DNA of 44,281 nt from Xanthobacteraceae bacterium. Its GTDB lineage: Bacteria; Pseudomonadota; Alphaproteobacteria; Rhizobiales; Xanthobacteraceae. Below, one piece after another: positions 25,352 to 34,054 of this stretch. Each line of letters starts with the position of its first letter. Position 1 is the stretch's first letter. The notes under the pieces are model-generated. The model worked only from the letters and a program-made list of their open reading frames with translations. It was not told the origin of the DNA and ran no database searches. Where the stretch lies: positions 1 through 44,281 of the forward strand of contig JANQIP010000072.1 of assembly GCA_028282095.1 (NCBI GenBank). The letters are read 5' to 3'. The translations under genes were made by a program, and so were the position numbers.

Positions 25352-26293
25352 TCACATCAGGTATTGCCGCGTGATCGCGCTGCCGAGCTGGTTATTGTCC
25401 GCTATGAACTCTTCAATGAATTCGTGCAAGCCGCGCTGGAAAATCTCCTCCATACTGCTGTTCTGCAGCTTGGTCCTGATCGCCCGGGCTTTGCGCTGCG
25501 CCGGTCCCTGCCGGCCATAGGCGGTCGCGATCGAATCACAATGGCGCACGAGATTGTCATAGCAACTCGCGAGCGAACGCGGCATTTGCGGGTTGAGTAT
25601 CAGAAGGTCGGCGATCAGCCACGGCTTCAGGCCCTCCCGGTACACCCAGTGATAGGAGGTGAGCGCGGAGACCGAGCGCAGGATCGCGGCCCACTGGTAA
25701 TAGTCGAGCGGACCGCCGATCCGCGCGTCCGCCGGCAGCAGCAGATGATACTTCTTGTCGAGGATGCGCGCGGTGTTGTCCGCCCGCTCGATGTTCAGGC
25801 CAAGGCGGGAGAACCAGTACATATCGTTGCGCAACATGGTGCGGAACGCAGAGCCGTCGAAGCGCAGCGAGGTTTCCTGCACCCAGCGCAGGAAGCGCAT
25901 GAACTCCTCGCGCGAGCCGGCGGCGTTGCCGAACCGTTCGAGCTCGAGCCAGGCCCCGTTGATCACGTCCCACATCTCGCTGGTGATGGCGGTACGCACT
26001 GCGCGGGCATTGGTGCGCGCGAGCTCGATGCAGTTGCTGATGGAGGACGGGTTTTGCGGCGCGAAGGTGAGGAATTCCATCACATTCGCTTCGTTCGCCT
26101 CGGAATGGCGGGCGTAGAAGGCCTTGCTGCAGCCGGCGGTCGCAATCGCCGACTCCCATTCATTGGTCGCGCCGACATAGCCGATCGGCAGCGAGGTGAG
26201 CCGCATCGTCACTTCGAGGATGCGCGCAAGATATTCGGCGCGCTCCACATAGCGCGACACCCAGTAGAGATTATCGGCGGTGCGCGACAGCAT
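25352..26293 (-). CDS. Alpha-E domain protein (313 aa)
   Basis: All-helical protein of the alpha-E family (COG2307 type), of unknown biochemistry but nearly always encoded with a circularly permuted ATP-grasp. Family features: start MLSRTADNLYWVSRYVERAE, then LARTNARAVRTAI, NMYWFSRLGLNIERADNTA-like repeats of the R/E pattern and FHEFIEEF-like C-terminus (here LHEFIEEFI). Two similar helical halves can be seen, each with an -YW-SR-ERA- pattern. The start codon overlaps the ATP-grasp stop by one base (TGATG), showing translational coupling. Confidence 0.93.
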   Translation of the reverse strand: MLSRTADNLYWVSRYVERAEYLARILEVTMRLTSLPIGYVGATNEWESAIATAGCSKAFYARHSEANEANVMEFLTFAPQNPSSISNCIELARTNARAVRTAITSEMWDVINGAWLELERFGNAAGSREEFMRFLRWVQETSLRFDGSAFRTMLRNDMYWFSRLGLNIERADNTARILDKKYHLLLPADARIGGPLDYYQWAAILRSVSALTSYHWVYREGLKPWLIADLLILNPQMPRSLASCYDNLVRHCDSIATAYGRQGPAQRKARAIRTKLQNSSMEEIFQRGLHEFIEEFIADNNQLGSAITRQYLM

Positions 26294-27711
26294 CAGCGGT
26301 CCAGCACCCAGGTATCCTTCGTGCCGCCTCCCTGGCTGGAATTGACGACGAGCGATCCATTCTGCAGGGCAACGCGCGTGAGGCCGCCCGGAGCGATCCG
26401 GATTCGGTCGCGTCCGGTGAGCACGAAGGGCCTCAGGTCGATGTGCCGCGGCGCAACGCCGCGGTCGACAAAGGTCGGACAGGTCGACAGCGAGAGGGTC
26501 GGCTGGGCGATATAGTTCTTCGGACTGGCCTTGATCCGGGCGCGGAACTCGGCGATCTCGGCCTTGCTCGCGGCGGGACCGACCAGCATGCCGTAGCCGC
26601 CCGATCCGTTGACGACCTTGACCACCAGCTCCGGCAGGCGATCGAGCACATGGGACAGGTGCGAGGGCTCGCGGCAGCGCCAGGTCGGCACATTGTTGAG
26701 GATCGGCTCCTCGCCGAGATAGAACTGCACGATTTCCGGCATATAGCTGTAGATCGCCTTGTCGTCGGCAACGCCGGTGCCGACCGCATTGGCGAGCGTG
26801 ACCTGGCCGGCGAGATAGGCGGCCATCAGGCCCGGCACGCCGAGCTCGGTATCGGGCCGGAACGCCAGCGGGTCGAGGAACTCGTCGTCGACCCGGCGGT
26901 AGATGACATCGACGCGCTTCAACCCCTCTGTCGTGCGCATATGCACGACCCCGTTCTTCACCACGAGATCGCGGCCTTCGACAAGCTCGATGCCGAGCTT
27001 GTCGGCAAGGAAGGAGTGCTCGAAATAGGCGGAGTTGTAGATGCCCGGCGTGAGCAGAACGACGGTCGGCTCGGCCGAGGCGGTGGCGGGCGCCACCGAT
27101 TGCAGCGTCGCCAGCAGCTCGTCGGGATATTTCTCAACGGGTGCGACGCGATAGCGCGAGAACAGGTCGGGGAACAGCCGCAGCATGATCTCGCGGTTCT
27201 CCAACATGTAGGAGACCCCGGACGGCGTGCGGGCATTGTCCTCAAGGACGTAGAAGGTCTTCTCGTCCACCCGCACGATGTCGATGCCGGCGATGTGCAC
27301 ATAGACATCGTGGGGCACCCGTTGCCCGTTCATCTCCGGGCGGAACAGCGGGTTCTGGAAGACCATCTCCTCGGGCAGGACGCCGGCCCGCAGGATGTCG
27401 CGGCGACCGTATATGTCGTTGAGGTAAAGGTTGATCGCGCGCACGCGCTGCTCGAGGCCGCGACGCAGGATGTCCCATTCCGCCGAGGAGAGAATGCGCG
27501 GGATGACGTCGAAGGGGATGAGGCGTTCGGTCGAATCCGCCTCGCCATAGACCGCAAAGGTGATGCCGATGCGGCGGAACAGCAGTTCGGCCTCCTGGCA
27601 ACGCTGCTCCAGCAGGTCCGGCGACTGCTCCCGCAACCAAGTGTTCAGCGCCGTATAGGTGCCGCGAACTTGTTCGTCATGACCCAGCATTTCGTCGAAA
27701 GCGAATGCCAT
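26293..27711 (-). CDS. Circularly permuted ATP-grasp protein (472 aa)
   Basis: Circularly permuted ATP-grasp amidoligase-like protein (COG2308 type), first gene of the Anbu system. Motifs: DVIPRILSSAEWDILRRGL, LNDIYGRRDIL, YVLEDNARTPSGVSYMLENR, VVKVVNGSGGYGMLVGP (nucleotide-binding) and DLRPFVLTG near the end. It is thought to form peptide-like amide bonds with ATP; the acceptor is unknown. GGAGGG lies close before ATG 27711. It stands divergently from the CinA-type gene with 244 bp between, which should contain both promoters; I see no clear operator there. Confidence 0.94.
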   Translation of the reverse strand: MAFAFDEMLGHDEQVRGTYTALNTWLREQSPDLLEQRCQEAELLFRRIGITFAVYGEADSTERLIPFDVIPRILSSAEWDILRRGLEQRVRAINLYLNDIYGRRDILRAGVLPEEMVFQNPLFRPEMNGQRVPHDVYVHIAGIDIVRVDEKTFYVLEDNARTPSGVSYMLENREIMLRLFPDLFSRYRVAPVEKYPDELLATLQSVAPATASAEPTVVLLTPGIYNSAYFEHSFLADKLGIELVEGRDLVVKNGVVHMRTTEGLKRVDVIYRRVDDEFLDPLAFRPDTELGVPGLMAAYLAGQVTLANAVGTGVADDKAIYSYMPEIVQFYLGEEPILNNVPTWRCREPSHLSHVLDRLPELVVKVVNGSGGYGMLVGPAASKAEIAEFRARIKASPKNYIAQPTLSLSTCPTFVDRGVAPRHIDLRPFVLTGRDRIRIAPGGLTRVALQNGSLVVNSSQGGGTKDTWVLDR

Positions 27712-27955
27712 GACACCCTCCGGACGCTGCCCCTACGAGTCCTGACGACGCGGTTGTCCGACACGGAAAAGGCAAGCTTCAGGCCAAGCCTCCCTCTGTT
27801 GAGATGGCCCTGCGGGGCGCCTTTTCACACCGGCCCTGCCCAAGCTTTAGGCTATCGCTGATGCGGATGGCGGCGCCGGCGCCTCCTTCGACGGCAGCGG
27901 CGCGCTTGAGCCGTCCCGGCGCCCGGGATAGATGACGCGCAGTAAGGAGCGGCCC

Positions 27956-28810
27956 ATGATCGACGAGAGCAGGAACCCGTCAGAGCGGCAGCCGGCCGCA
28001 GCGGCTCGCGCGCCGGCCGAAATGCCAAGCCCGGCCGCGGCACATGACGCGCCTGAGCCCGCCATCGTGACCGCCGGCCTGTTGGTGATCGGCGATGAGA
28101 TCCTGTCCGGGCGAACCAAGGATCAGAATATCGAGCATATCGCACGCGCTATGACCGCGATCGGGATCGACCTTAAGGAGGTCCGGGTGGTCGAGGACGC
28201 AGTGGCGGCGATCGTCGCTGCGCTCGACGAGTTGCGGGCGCGCCATGACTACGTTTTCACCACGGGCGGGATCGGTCCGACCCATGACGATGTTACCGCA
28301 GACAGTGTTGCCCAGGCCTTTGGCGTGCCGCTCGACCATGATCCGCACGTCGCCGCAGCATTGAAGGAGCGGCTCGGCGTCGCCGAGCTGAACCCGGCAC
28401 GGCTGCGCATGGCCCGCATTCCGCGCGGCGCCGAGGTGATTGCGAACCGGATTTCCGTCGCGCCCGGCTTCTGGATCGGCAATGTCATCGTCTTGGCCGG
28501 CGTGCCCGCCATCATGCAGGCGATGCTCGACGAGGTCACGCCCAGGCTGCGCGCCGGGGCAAGGCTGATGGCGGAGACGATACGCGCCGATCTGCGCGAA
28601 GGCGATATCGGCAGCGAGCTTGGCGTTATCGCCAAGGCGTTCCCTGAGGTGATGATCGGGAGCTATCCGTTCATGGATGAGGAACGCGGCCCCAACACCA
28701 ATGTGGTGCTGCGCGCGCGCGATCCGGAACAGCTTGCCGCGGCCACGCGCGAGGTCGAGCGGATGCTGGTCGCTGTGCGCGCGGCACTGACCGGCAGTGA
28801 TCCGGCGTGA
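27956..28810 (+). CDS. CinA N-terminal-type molybdopterin-binding-fold protein (284 aa)
   Basis: Protein with the MoaB/MogA-like COG1058 domain found at the N-terminus of CinA. Core: [17 protein letters not shown] near residue 44, then [20 protein letters not shown] near 105. The C-terminal nicotinamide-nucleotide amidase domain of full CinA is absent, so deamidase activity is not expected; pyrophosphatase activity on nucleotide-sugar-like cofactors is the likely function. About 40 disordered Ala/Pro-rich residues precede the domain. ATG 27956 has AAGGAG seven bases upstream. It is followed by gpt. Confidence 0.9.
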   Translation: MIDESRNPSERQPAAAARAPAEMPSPAAAHDAPEPAIVTAGLLVIGDEILSGRTKDQNIEHIARAMTAIGIDLKEVRVVEDAVAAIVAALDELRARHDYVFTTGGIGPTHDDVTADSVAQAFGVPLDHDPHVAAALKERLGVAELNPARLRMARIPRGAEVIANRISVAPGFWIGNVIVLAGVPAIMQAMLDEVTPRLRAGARLMAETIRADLREGDIGSELGVIAKAFPEVMIGSYPFMDEERGPNTNVVLRARDPEQLAAATREVERMLVAVRAALTGSDPA

Positions 28811-28880
28811 GTCCTCCTTTTCGGGGCGTGGGAAAGGCAGAACGCGCCAACGCAAGGCGCGGGAGGAAGGAATAACAACG

Positions 28881-29378
28881 GTGGCCCTCCCCAAGAAATC
28901 GTTTCCGGTGTCGTGGGACATGTTTCACCGCGACGCCCGTGCGCTCGCTTGGCGCCTTGCCGATGCGCGGCCGTTCGAGGCCATCGTGGCGGTCACCCGT
29001 GGCGGCCTCGTCCCGGCGGCGATCGTCGCGCGCGAACTCGGCATCCGGATCATCGAGACGGTGTGTGTCGCAAGTTATGCGCACATGACCCGCAGCGAGA
29101 TGAAGCTGCTGAAAGGCGCGGCGGCCGAGGTCGTGGCGCTCGGCGGCGGCGAGGGCAGGGCGGTGCTGATCGTCGACGACCTCGTCGATACCGGCGAGAC
29201 CGCGCGGGTGGTGCGTGATCTCCTGCCGCGGGCGCATTTTGCGACCGTCTATGCCAAGCCGATGGGGCGGCCAATGGTCGACACGTTCATTACCGAAGTG
29301 TCCCAAGACACTTGGATCTTCTTCCCCTGGGACACCGGCCTTGCCTTTCAGGAGCCGATCCGGGCCGACGGGCTATGA
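28881..29378 (+). CDS. gpt: Xanthine-guanine phosphoribosyltransferase Gpt (165 aa)
   Basis: Purine salvage enzyme converting xanthine, guanine or hypoxanthine with PRPP to the nucleotide. The PRPP-binding motif [14 protein letters not shown] lies near residue 95. [12 protein letters not shown] supplies the pyrophosphate loop, and FFPWDTGL near the C-terminus is a Gpt hallmark. A GTG start at 28881 is chosen: GGAAGGA lies about ten bases upstream and the length fits (E. coli 152 aa). The frame from 28797 overlaps cinA and adds unrelated basic sequence. It is probably co-transcribed with the CinA-type gene, 70 bp upstream. Confidence 0.92.
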   Translation: MALPKKSFPVSWDMFHRDARALAWRLADARPFEAIVAVTRGGLVPAAIVARELGIRIIETVCVASYAHMTRSEMKLLKGAAAEVVALGGGEGRAVLIVDDLVDTGETARVVRDLLPRAHFATVYAKPMGRPMVDTFITEVSQDTWIFFPWDTGLAFQEPIRADGL

Positions 29379-29431
29379 GATCCATAGTGGTCACTAAGCG
29401 GCTGATCCATCGGCCGCTCGTTGACCGGCGA

Positions 29432-30340
29432 TCATCCGCTTGGGCGGCCGGTTTGATTGCGAGCCATGCGGAATATCTCAGCAAGCAATTTGAAATCGTC
29501 CGCTTGAGCGGATGTGTGGCGCCAGGCGAGAGCGATCCGGCGTGGGGAGGCGCCCTCAAGCGGCATGAGATTCAGAGAGTGGCCTTTCGCCACGCCGGCG
29601 TCTATGGCGACCTGGGGCAGCAGCGTCGTCCCAAGGCCCTCCTCGACCATTGAGATGAGCGTATTCAGGCTTGTTGCCGCGAACCTGTCGTCCCGCGGGA
29701 GCTCGATATTGGGGAAGGCGGTAAGCGCGTGCCGCTGCAGGCAGTGCCCCTTCTCGAGCAGCAGGAGCGGCATATCGGCGAGTTCGTCTCCACCAACGCG
29801 TTCTTTGGCTGCAACCGGGCTGCTGAGCGGAGTGGCGAGTTGGTATTCGTCTTCAAACAAAAACTCTGTCTTGAGCGCACCGATATCAAACGGAAGCGCA
29901 ATCAGGATCACATCCAAACGTCCCGCGATGAGCCCCTCGACAAGGGGCTCGGTGAGTTCCTCGCGCAAGTAGACCTTGAGGTCGGGGAAGCGCACGCGCA
30001 GCAAAGGTAGCGCCTTCGGGATCAGAAAGGGCCCGATGGTCGGAATCGAACCAAGACGGAGCGTGCCGCGGAGCAGTCCGCGTGAGCGCTCTGCAATTTC
30101 CTCGATGTCCCTGACCTCTGCGAGCACCGAGCGCGCGCGCTCCGCGATGGCGTGACCGACCGGCGTCAGGATAACGGAGCGCTTGGTCCGCTCTGCGAGG
30201 GCAATGCCGAGCGTGTCCTCCAGCTCCTTCAGACCCGTGCTCAGCGTCGGTTGCGTGACATGACAGGCCGCGGCCGCGCGCGAGAAATTAAGCTCTTCAG
30301 CGAGTGCGACAAGAAATCTGAGTTGGCGAAGGCTGGTCAT
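29432..30340 (-). CDS. oxyR: OxyR-type LysR regulator with a single redox cysteine (302 aa)
   Basis: LysR-family activator of peroxide defence. N-terminal winged HTH: LRQLRFLVALAEELNFSRAA and HVTQPTLSTGLKELE. The effector domain shows LRLGSIPTIGPFLIPK and the OxyR peroxide segment LLLLEKGHCLQRH. The peroxidatic cysteine (Cys199 of E. coli) is present, but the position nine residues later, the resolving Cys208 of E. coli, is Phe. No other cysteine exists in the effector domain. ATG 30340 is preferred to a TTG at 30349. It is divergent from dps, with an OxyR-like operator between. Confidence 0.88.
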   Translation of the reverse strand: MTSLRQLRFLVALAEELNFSRAAAACHVTQPTLSTGLKELEDTLGIALAERTKRSVILTPVGHAIAERARSVLAEVRDIEEIAERSRGLLRGTLRLGSIPTIGPFLIPKALPLLRVRFPDLKVYLREELTEPLVEGLIAGRLDVILIALPFDIGALKTEFLFEDEYQLATPLSSPVAAKERVGGDELADMPLLLLEKGHCLQRHALTAFPNIELPRDDRFAATSLNTLISMVEEGLGTTLLPQVAIDAGVAKGHSLNLMPLEGASPRRIALAWRHTSAQADDFKLLAEIFRMARNQTGRPSG

Positions 30341-30352
30341 GGGCACCAAGTT

Positions 30353-30389
30353 ATCGTCATAAGCTATAAATAATATAGATATAATCCAT
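30353..30389 (+). promoter_or_regulatory. OxyR-type operator between oxyR and dps
   Basis: Reads ATCG-N7-CTAT-N7-ATAG-N7-CCAT, compared with the E. coli OxyR consensus ATAG-N7-CTAT-N7-ATAG-N7-CTAT: 14 of 16 defined bases match with exact spacing. It lies 12 bp upstream of the oxyR start and in the AT-rich segment leading to dps, so it suits autoregulation and dps activation. Confidence 0.72.
30380..30385 (+). promoter_or_regulatory. Candidate -10 box for dps (TATAAT)
   Basis: Perfect sigma-70 -10 hexamer on the dps strand inside the OxyR-like operator. The -35 position (TCATAA, 17 bp upstream) is poor, as expected for an activator-dependent promoter. It would give a leader of about 160 nt before the dps start. 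Confidence 0.5.
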
Positions 30390-30551
30390 TTTATCTATAA
30401 CTCGGCGGCATCTATATCGTCCTCAGCGGCGACCGACGGCACGAAGGGAGGCAATGAGCGTGGATGAACCTGTCTCGCACCTCAACGGTTCGAGACGAGG
30501 CATGAAGACGCGGCGCTGCGTGTAACCCGAGCTGACAAGAGGAGTGCTCCG

Positions 30552-31001
30552 ATGACCAACGATCCGAAGCAGCGCTGCGCCGACGTTTTGGCGAGAATTC
30601 TGGCGGACACCTACGTCCTCTACTTGAAGACGCACAACTTTCACTGGAATGTAGAGGGCGAGAAGTTCCGCGCGCTGCACGAGATGTTCGAAGGGCAATA
30701 TCGCGACATGTGGGATGCGCTGGACGAGCTGGCGGAACGCGTCCGCGCCCTTGGCGCGTACGCCCCGGGCACGCCCGCCAAGTTCGCCGCGTTGGCGACC
30801 ATCGAGGCCAATGAGGAAATACCGTCGGCCGACCAGATGATCCGAGAACTGATCGCTGACCACGAGGCGATGGCCGACATGCTCTCCAAAGCGATCAAGT
30901 CGGTTCAGGAAGAGGCCGACGAGGCGTCTGCCGGGATGCTCGCCGATCGCCAGACAGCGCACGAGAAGCAGGTCTGGATGATGAAGGCGATGACGGCTTA
31001 G
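30552..31001 (+). CDS. dps: Dps-family ferritin-like DNA-protection protein (149 aa)
   Basis: Forms dodecameric shells that oxidise and store iron with hydrogen peroxide. The ferroxidase ligands expected at the dimer interface are visible: His31 in HNFHWNVEG, His43 in LHEMFEGQY with Glu47 at the usual Asp position, then Asp58 and Glu62 in DELAERV. Length is typical; the short N-terminus has few lysines, so DNA binding may be weak. An AAGAGGAG ribosome-binding site precedes ATG 30552. Location opposite oxyR with a shared operator points to peroxide induction. Confidence 0.94.
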   Translation: MTNDPKQRCADVLARILADTYVLYLKTHNFHWNVEGEKFRALHEMFEGQYRDMWDALDELAERVRALGAYAPGTPAKFAALATIEANEEIPSADQMIRELIADHEAMADMLSKAIKSVQEEADEASAGMLADRQTAHEKQVWMMKAMTA

Positions 31002-31018
31002 CCAGTTACATTACATTC

Positions 31019-31034
31019 GGTCCGGCGCCGGACC
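31019..31034. terminator. Perfect palindrome after dps, possible terminator
   Basis: GGTCCGGCGCCGGACC is a perfect 16-bp palindrome 17 bp beyond the dps stop. No T-run follows, so it is only a weak candidate for transcript end or stability stem. Confidence 0.3.
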
Positions 31035-31149
31035 TGGTGCGACGTCGGATTTTGCTTGGAGCTTCCTCCAAGGTTCGGACGGTGCGCGATGAGCCGTTGC
31101 GCCGGGCGGGCGCAAGACTGCTATGATGAGGCCCATCGCGGCGCGCGGC

Positions 31150-31235
31150 GCGGACGTGGCGAAATGGTAGACGCAACGGACTTAAAATCCGTTGAGGGAG
31201 ACCTCGTGCGGGTTCGAGTCCCGCCGTCCGCACCA
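31150..31235 (+). tRNA. tRNA-Leu (anticodon TAA), CCA encoded
   Basis: Acceptor arms GCGGACG and CGTCCGC pair fully, followed by discriminator A and encoded CCA (31233-31235). The anticodon stem CGGA/TCCG encloses ACTTAAAATC-type loop with anticodon TAA. A long variable arm and the T-loop GGTTCGAGTCC confirm a class II leucine tRNA. It marks the border between the conserved backbone genes and the catabolic cluster. Confidence 0.95.
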
Positions 31236-31357
31236 AATCTCCTTCTGTCTCGGCTTTATCGCTGTATCGACGTAATCGAGTTTGCAGGAAACCGCCGTTC
31301 TGGCAGCGTCTTCCTTGTGATTTCGGTTCAGCTTTCGGCTGCTTTGCGATTCCCTGA

Positions 31358-31549
31358 TCAGCAGGCTGTCGGGGGGATCGGATGCGGCCGAAACAGCGGC
31401 AGAATGTGCGGTTCGTTTCCGCCCGGACCCTTTCGGTCCAGCATCGCGTTCAGGCGAGCGACCAGGACGGCGGACAGCACCTCCGCGGCGGCCTCTTCGC
31501 CGCCGATCCGGGTGCGAAGATGTTCGATATCGAAGTTCGGTGCCGTCAT
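31358..31549 (-). pseudogene. Truncated N-terminus of a FAS1-like/MaoC-type dehydratase (63 codons)
   Basis: Begins MTAPNFDIEHLRTRIGGEEA and continues with VLSAVLVARLNAMLD, which resembles the start of acyl-CoA dehydratases of the FAS1-like/mesaconyl-CoA hydratase type (usually about 280 aa). Similarity ends near PLFRPHPIPPTA, after which a stop occurs at 31358 and no frame downstream continues the family. It starts three bases after the CoA-transferase stop, so it was the third gene of that operon. The break lies about 120 bp from the tRNA-Leu gene. The family call rests on a short stretch and is tentative. Confidence 0.45.
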
Positions 31550-31552
31550 GGA

Positions 31553-32650
31553 TCAACTCGCCTTCAATTCGGCAAGCCCGGGCACGGCACCATAGTCATA
31601 GGCCGTCTCTTCCCAGATCGGCGCCGGGGCGGGAATAGAGACCGGGCCATTGGGCGTGGCGACCGTGATCCTGCGCAGATGCGGGTGGCAGGAAAGCCGC
31701 TCCATGTCGTTGATCTGGGCAAATGCAATATCGGCGCGCAACAGCGCCTCTGTTGCCTCGCATGCGTCCATTGTTGCAAGAGCTCGACCGACGACGGCGT
31801 CGGTCTCATCCCGGTTTTCGACCCGCGCCACATTGGTTTCAAAGCGCGGATCGGTACAAAGGTTCGGCTTGCCGATGATCATGGCGCATATCTGGGCCCA
31901 TTCGCGGTTGCTCTGGACCGAGATCAGGATGGGCACGCCGTCTTTGGTTGTGAAGATACCGTAGGGCGCGATCGACGGATGGGCGAGCCCAAGGCGCTGC
32001 GGGCTCTTGCCACCCTCGTGGTTGAGCAGCGGCACGGTCAGCCAATCGGCCATCACATCGAACATCGAGATTGCGATGCGCGCGCCCCGTCCTGTCACGC
32101 CGCGGCGGATCAAGGCCTCAAGGATCGCCGCATGGGCTGTCGCGCCCGTTGCGATGTCGACGAGCGAGATGCCGACACGCGCTGGCTCCGATCGCGTCCC
32201 GGTAACCGAACACAGTCCCGATTCTGCCTGCACCAGCAGGTCGTAGGCCTTGCGATCGGCCATTGGCCCATTGTCTCCATAGCCCGAGATCGAGCAGGTG
32301 ATCAGGCGCGGATATGTACTGGCCAGACGCTCGATGCCGAAACCGAGCCGGTCGAGCGCGCCGCGTTTGAGGTTCTGAACCAACACATCTGCGCGATCCA
32401 GCAACCGGGAAAGCTTGGCCTTTCCGGAAGGGTGCGCAAGATCGAGCGTGCGTGATTGCTTGCCCCGGTTCAGCCAGACGAAATAACTCGACAGCCCGTT
32501 TGCCACATCGTCATAGCCGCGGGCGAAATCACCCCCGGGCCGCTCGATCTTGATTACCTCGGCGCCCGCATCGGCCAGCCGCGCGGTGCAGAAGGGAGCC
32601 GCAACCGCCTGTTCGACCGCGACCACCGTGAGCCCTTCGAGCGGCCGCAT
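31553..32650 (-). CDS. CaiB/BaiF-family CoA-transferase (365 aa)
   Basis: Class III CoA-transferase moving CoA between carboxylic acids, probably to activate the substrate of this cluster. N-terminal VEQAVAAPFCTARLADAGAE and IKIERPGGD are family hallmarks, and Asp137 in RKAYDLLVQAESG is the expected catalytic aspartate. Length is slightly shorter than the usual 390-430 aa, as in mesaconyl-CoA-type transferases. Its start overlaps the stop of the acyl-CoA dehydrogenase gene by one base, and a truncated dehydratase follows. Confidence 0.92.
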   Translation of the reverse strand: MRPLEGLTVVAVEQAVAAPFCTARLADAGAEVIKIERPGGDFARGYDDVANGLSSYFVWLNRGKQSRTLDLAHPSGKAKLSRLLDRADVLVQNLKRGALDRLGFGIERLASTYPRLITCSISGYGDNGPMADRKAYDLLVQAESGLCSVTGTRSEPARVGISLVDIATGATAHAAILEALIRRGVTGRGARIAISMFDVMADWLTVPLLNHEGGKSPQRLGLAHPSIAPYGIFTTKDGVPILISVQSNREWAQICAMIIGKPNLCTDPRFETNVARVENRDETDAVVGRALATMDACEATEALLRADIAFAQINDMERLSCHPHLRRITVATPNGPVSIPAPAPIWEETAYDYGAVPGLAELKAS

Positions 32651-33813
32651 CAGAACGACCTCGGCAGTCCGAGAACGTGCTCGGCGACGTAAGACAGGAT
32701 GAGGTTGGTCGAGATCGGCGCCACCTGATAAAGGCGCGTCTCGCGGAACTTGCGTTCCACATCATATTCGCACGCAAAACCGAAGCCGCCATGGAACTGG
32801 ATGCAGGCGTTGGCCGCTTCCCAGGACGCTTTGGCCGCCAGATACTTGACCATGTTGGCCTCGGCGCCACAGGGCTTGCCCGCGTCGAACAGCGCGCAAG
32901 CCCTGTAGCGCATGAGGTTGGCGGCCTCGATCTCGATGAAAGCCTCCGCAATGGGAAACTGAACGCCCTGGTTCTGGCCGATCGGCCGACCGAAGACCTC
33001 ACGCTCCTTGACATAGTTCACCACACGGTCGGTGAACCAATAACCGTCGCCGATGCATTCGGCTGCGATCAGCACGCGCTCGGCATTGAGGCCGGTCAGG
33101 ATGTATTTGAACCCCTTTCCCTCCTCGCCGATCAGATTCTCCTCGGGGACTTCCAGATTGTCGAAGAACAGCTCGCTCGTCTCGTGATTGACCATGTTGG
33201 CGATCGGCCGGACGATCATGCCCGACCTCATCGCCTCCTTGACATCGACGAGGAAGATCGAAAGCCCATCGGATTTCTTGGTGACCTCGGAAAGCGCTGT
33301 CGTGCGCGCCAGCAAGATCATCAGGTCGGAGTGCTGAACCCGGCTGATCCAGACCTTCTGGCCATTGACGACATATCGGTCGCCTTTTTTAACGGCGGTG
33401 GTCTTAAGCTGCGTTGTGTCCGTCCCGGTCGTCGGTTCGGTCACCCCCATCGATTGAAGGCGCAGTTCGCCGCTGGCCAATTTGGGAAGAATCTCCTGCT
33501 TTTGACGCTCCGAGCCGTGCCGGACCAGCGTGTTCATGTTGTACATCTGGCCATGGCAGGCACCGGAGTTGCCGCCGGTTCGATTGATTTCCTCCATGAT
33601 GACCGAGGCCTCGGCAAGACCCAGTCCAGCGCCGCCATACGGCTCCGGAATCAATGCGGCCATCCAGCCCGCTTCCGTCAGCGCATCGACAAAGGCTTCC
33701 GGATAGGCGCGCTGTTCATCGATTCTGCGATGATATTCGTCGGGGAACTTGGAGCACAGCGCGCGGACGGCATCGCGAATGTCCTGAAAATCGTTGCAGT
33801 CCTGGTCGAACAA
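32650..33813 (-). CDS. Acyl-CoA dehydrogenase, helix-G glutamate type (387 aa)
   Basis: FAD acyl-CoA dehydrogenase: MGVTEPTTGTDTTQLKTTA near residue 123, NGQKVWISRVQHSD near 150 and FHGGFGFACEYDVERKFRE near 340. The usual C-terminal IYEG motif is LYQVA here (Gln363), so the standard catalytic glutamate is missing. Glu245 in GLNAERVLIA sits where isovaleryl-CoA and long-chain dehydrogenases carry theirs, so the enzyme should be active. A TTG start at 33813 is supported by AGGAGG five bases upstream. It heads the minus-strand operon with the CoA-transferase. Confidence 0.9.
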   Translation of the reverse strand: MFDQDCNDFQDIRDAVRALCSKFPDEYHRRIDEQRAYPEAFVDALTEAGWMAALIPEPYGGAGLGLAEASVIMEEINRTGGNSGACHGQMYNMNTLVRHGSERQKQEILPKLASGELRLQSMGVTEPTTGTDTTQLKTTAVKKGDRYVVNGQKVWISRVQHSDLMILLARTTALSEVTKKSDGLSIFLVDVKEAMRSGMIVRPIANMVNHETSELFFDNLEVPEENLIGEEGKGFKYILTGLNAERVLIAAECIGDGYWFTDRVVNYVKEREVFGRPIGQNQGVQFPIAEAFIEIEAANLMRYRACALFDAGKPCGAEANMVKYLAAKASWEAANACIQFHGGFGFACEYDVERKFRETRLYQVAPISTNLILSYVAEHVLGLPRSF

Positions 33814-34054
33814 CTCTGCCTCCTGAAATGATTACCTCATCGGGATCATTCAGGCAGACCACGCATAAATCAAATATCTGAATAACCTTTCCGGCATGCC
33901 GCCATGGCATGGCTGACCCTGTACCGGGCACGGCGCCCGCAAACAGCGCCCGGCCTGCGGGTCAATGTCCGAAATGAAAATGGCCCTCGGCAAAGGCGGG
34001 CTGTTTTCGGCTGTCGTGTAGCGTGCGGACGTTACAGATCCACGACGTCCTTGG
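33814..34054. other. Intergenic region before the dehydrogenase/CoA-transferase operon
   Basis: No gene seen. It should contain the promoter of the minus-strand operon that begins at 33813 and the end of the SDR transcript. Short GC-rich inverted repeats occur near 33890-33960 but none has a T-run, so I do not assign a terminator. No family 1 or 2 repeat is present here or anywhere in 31236-44202. Confidence 0.5.

Noticed and set aside
26443..27861. 472-codon plus-strand frame opposite the ATP-grasp gene
   Set aside because: No recognisable domain, and the opposite strand encodes a clear conserved protein.
31182..31556. 124-codon minus-strand frame overlapping tRNA-Leu
   Set aside because: It reads through the tRNA in antisense and lacks any domain; the dehydratase fragment in another frame explains part of it.
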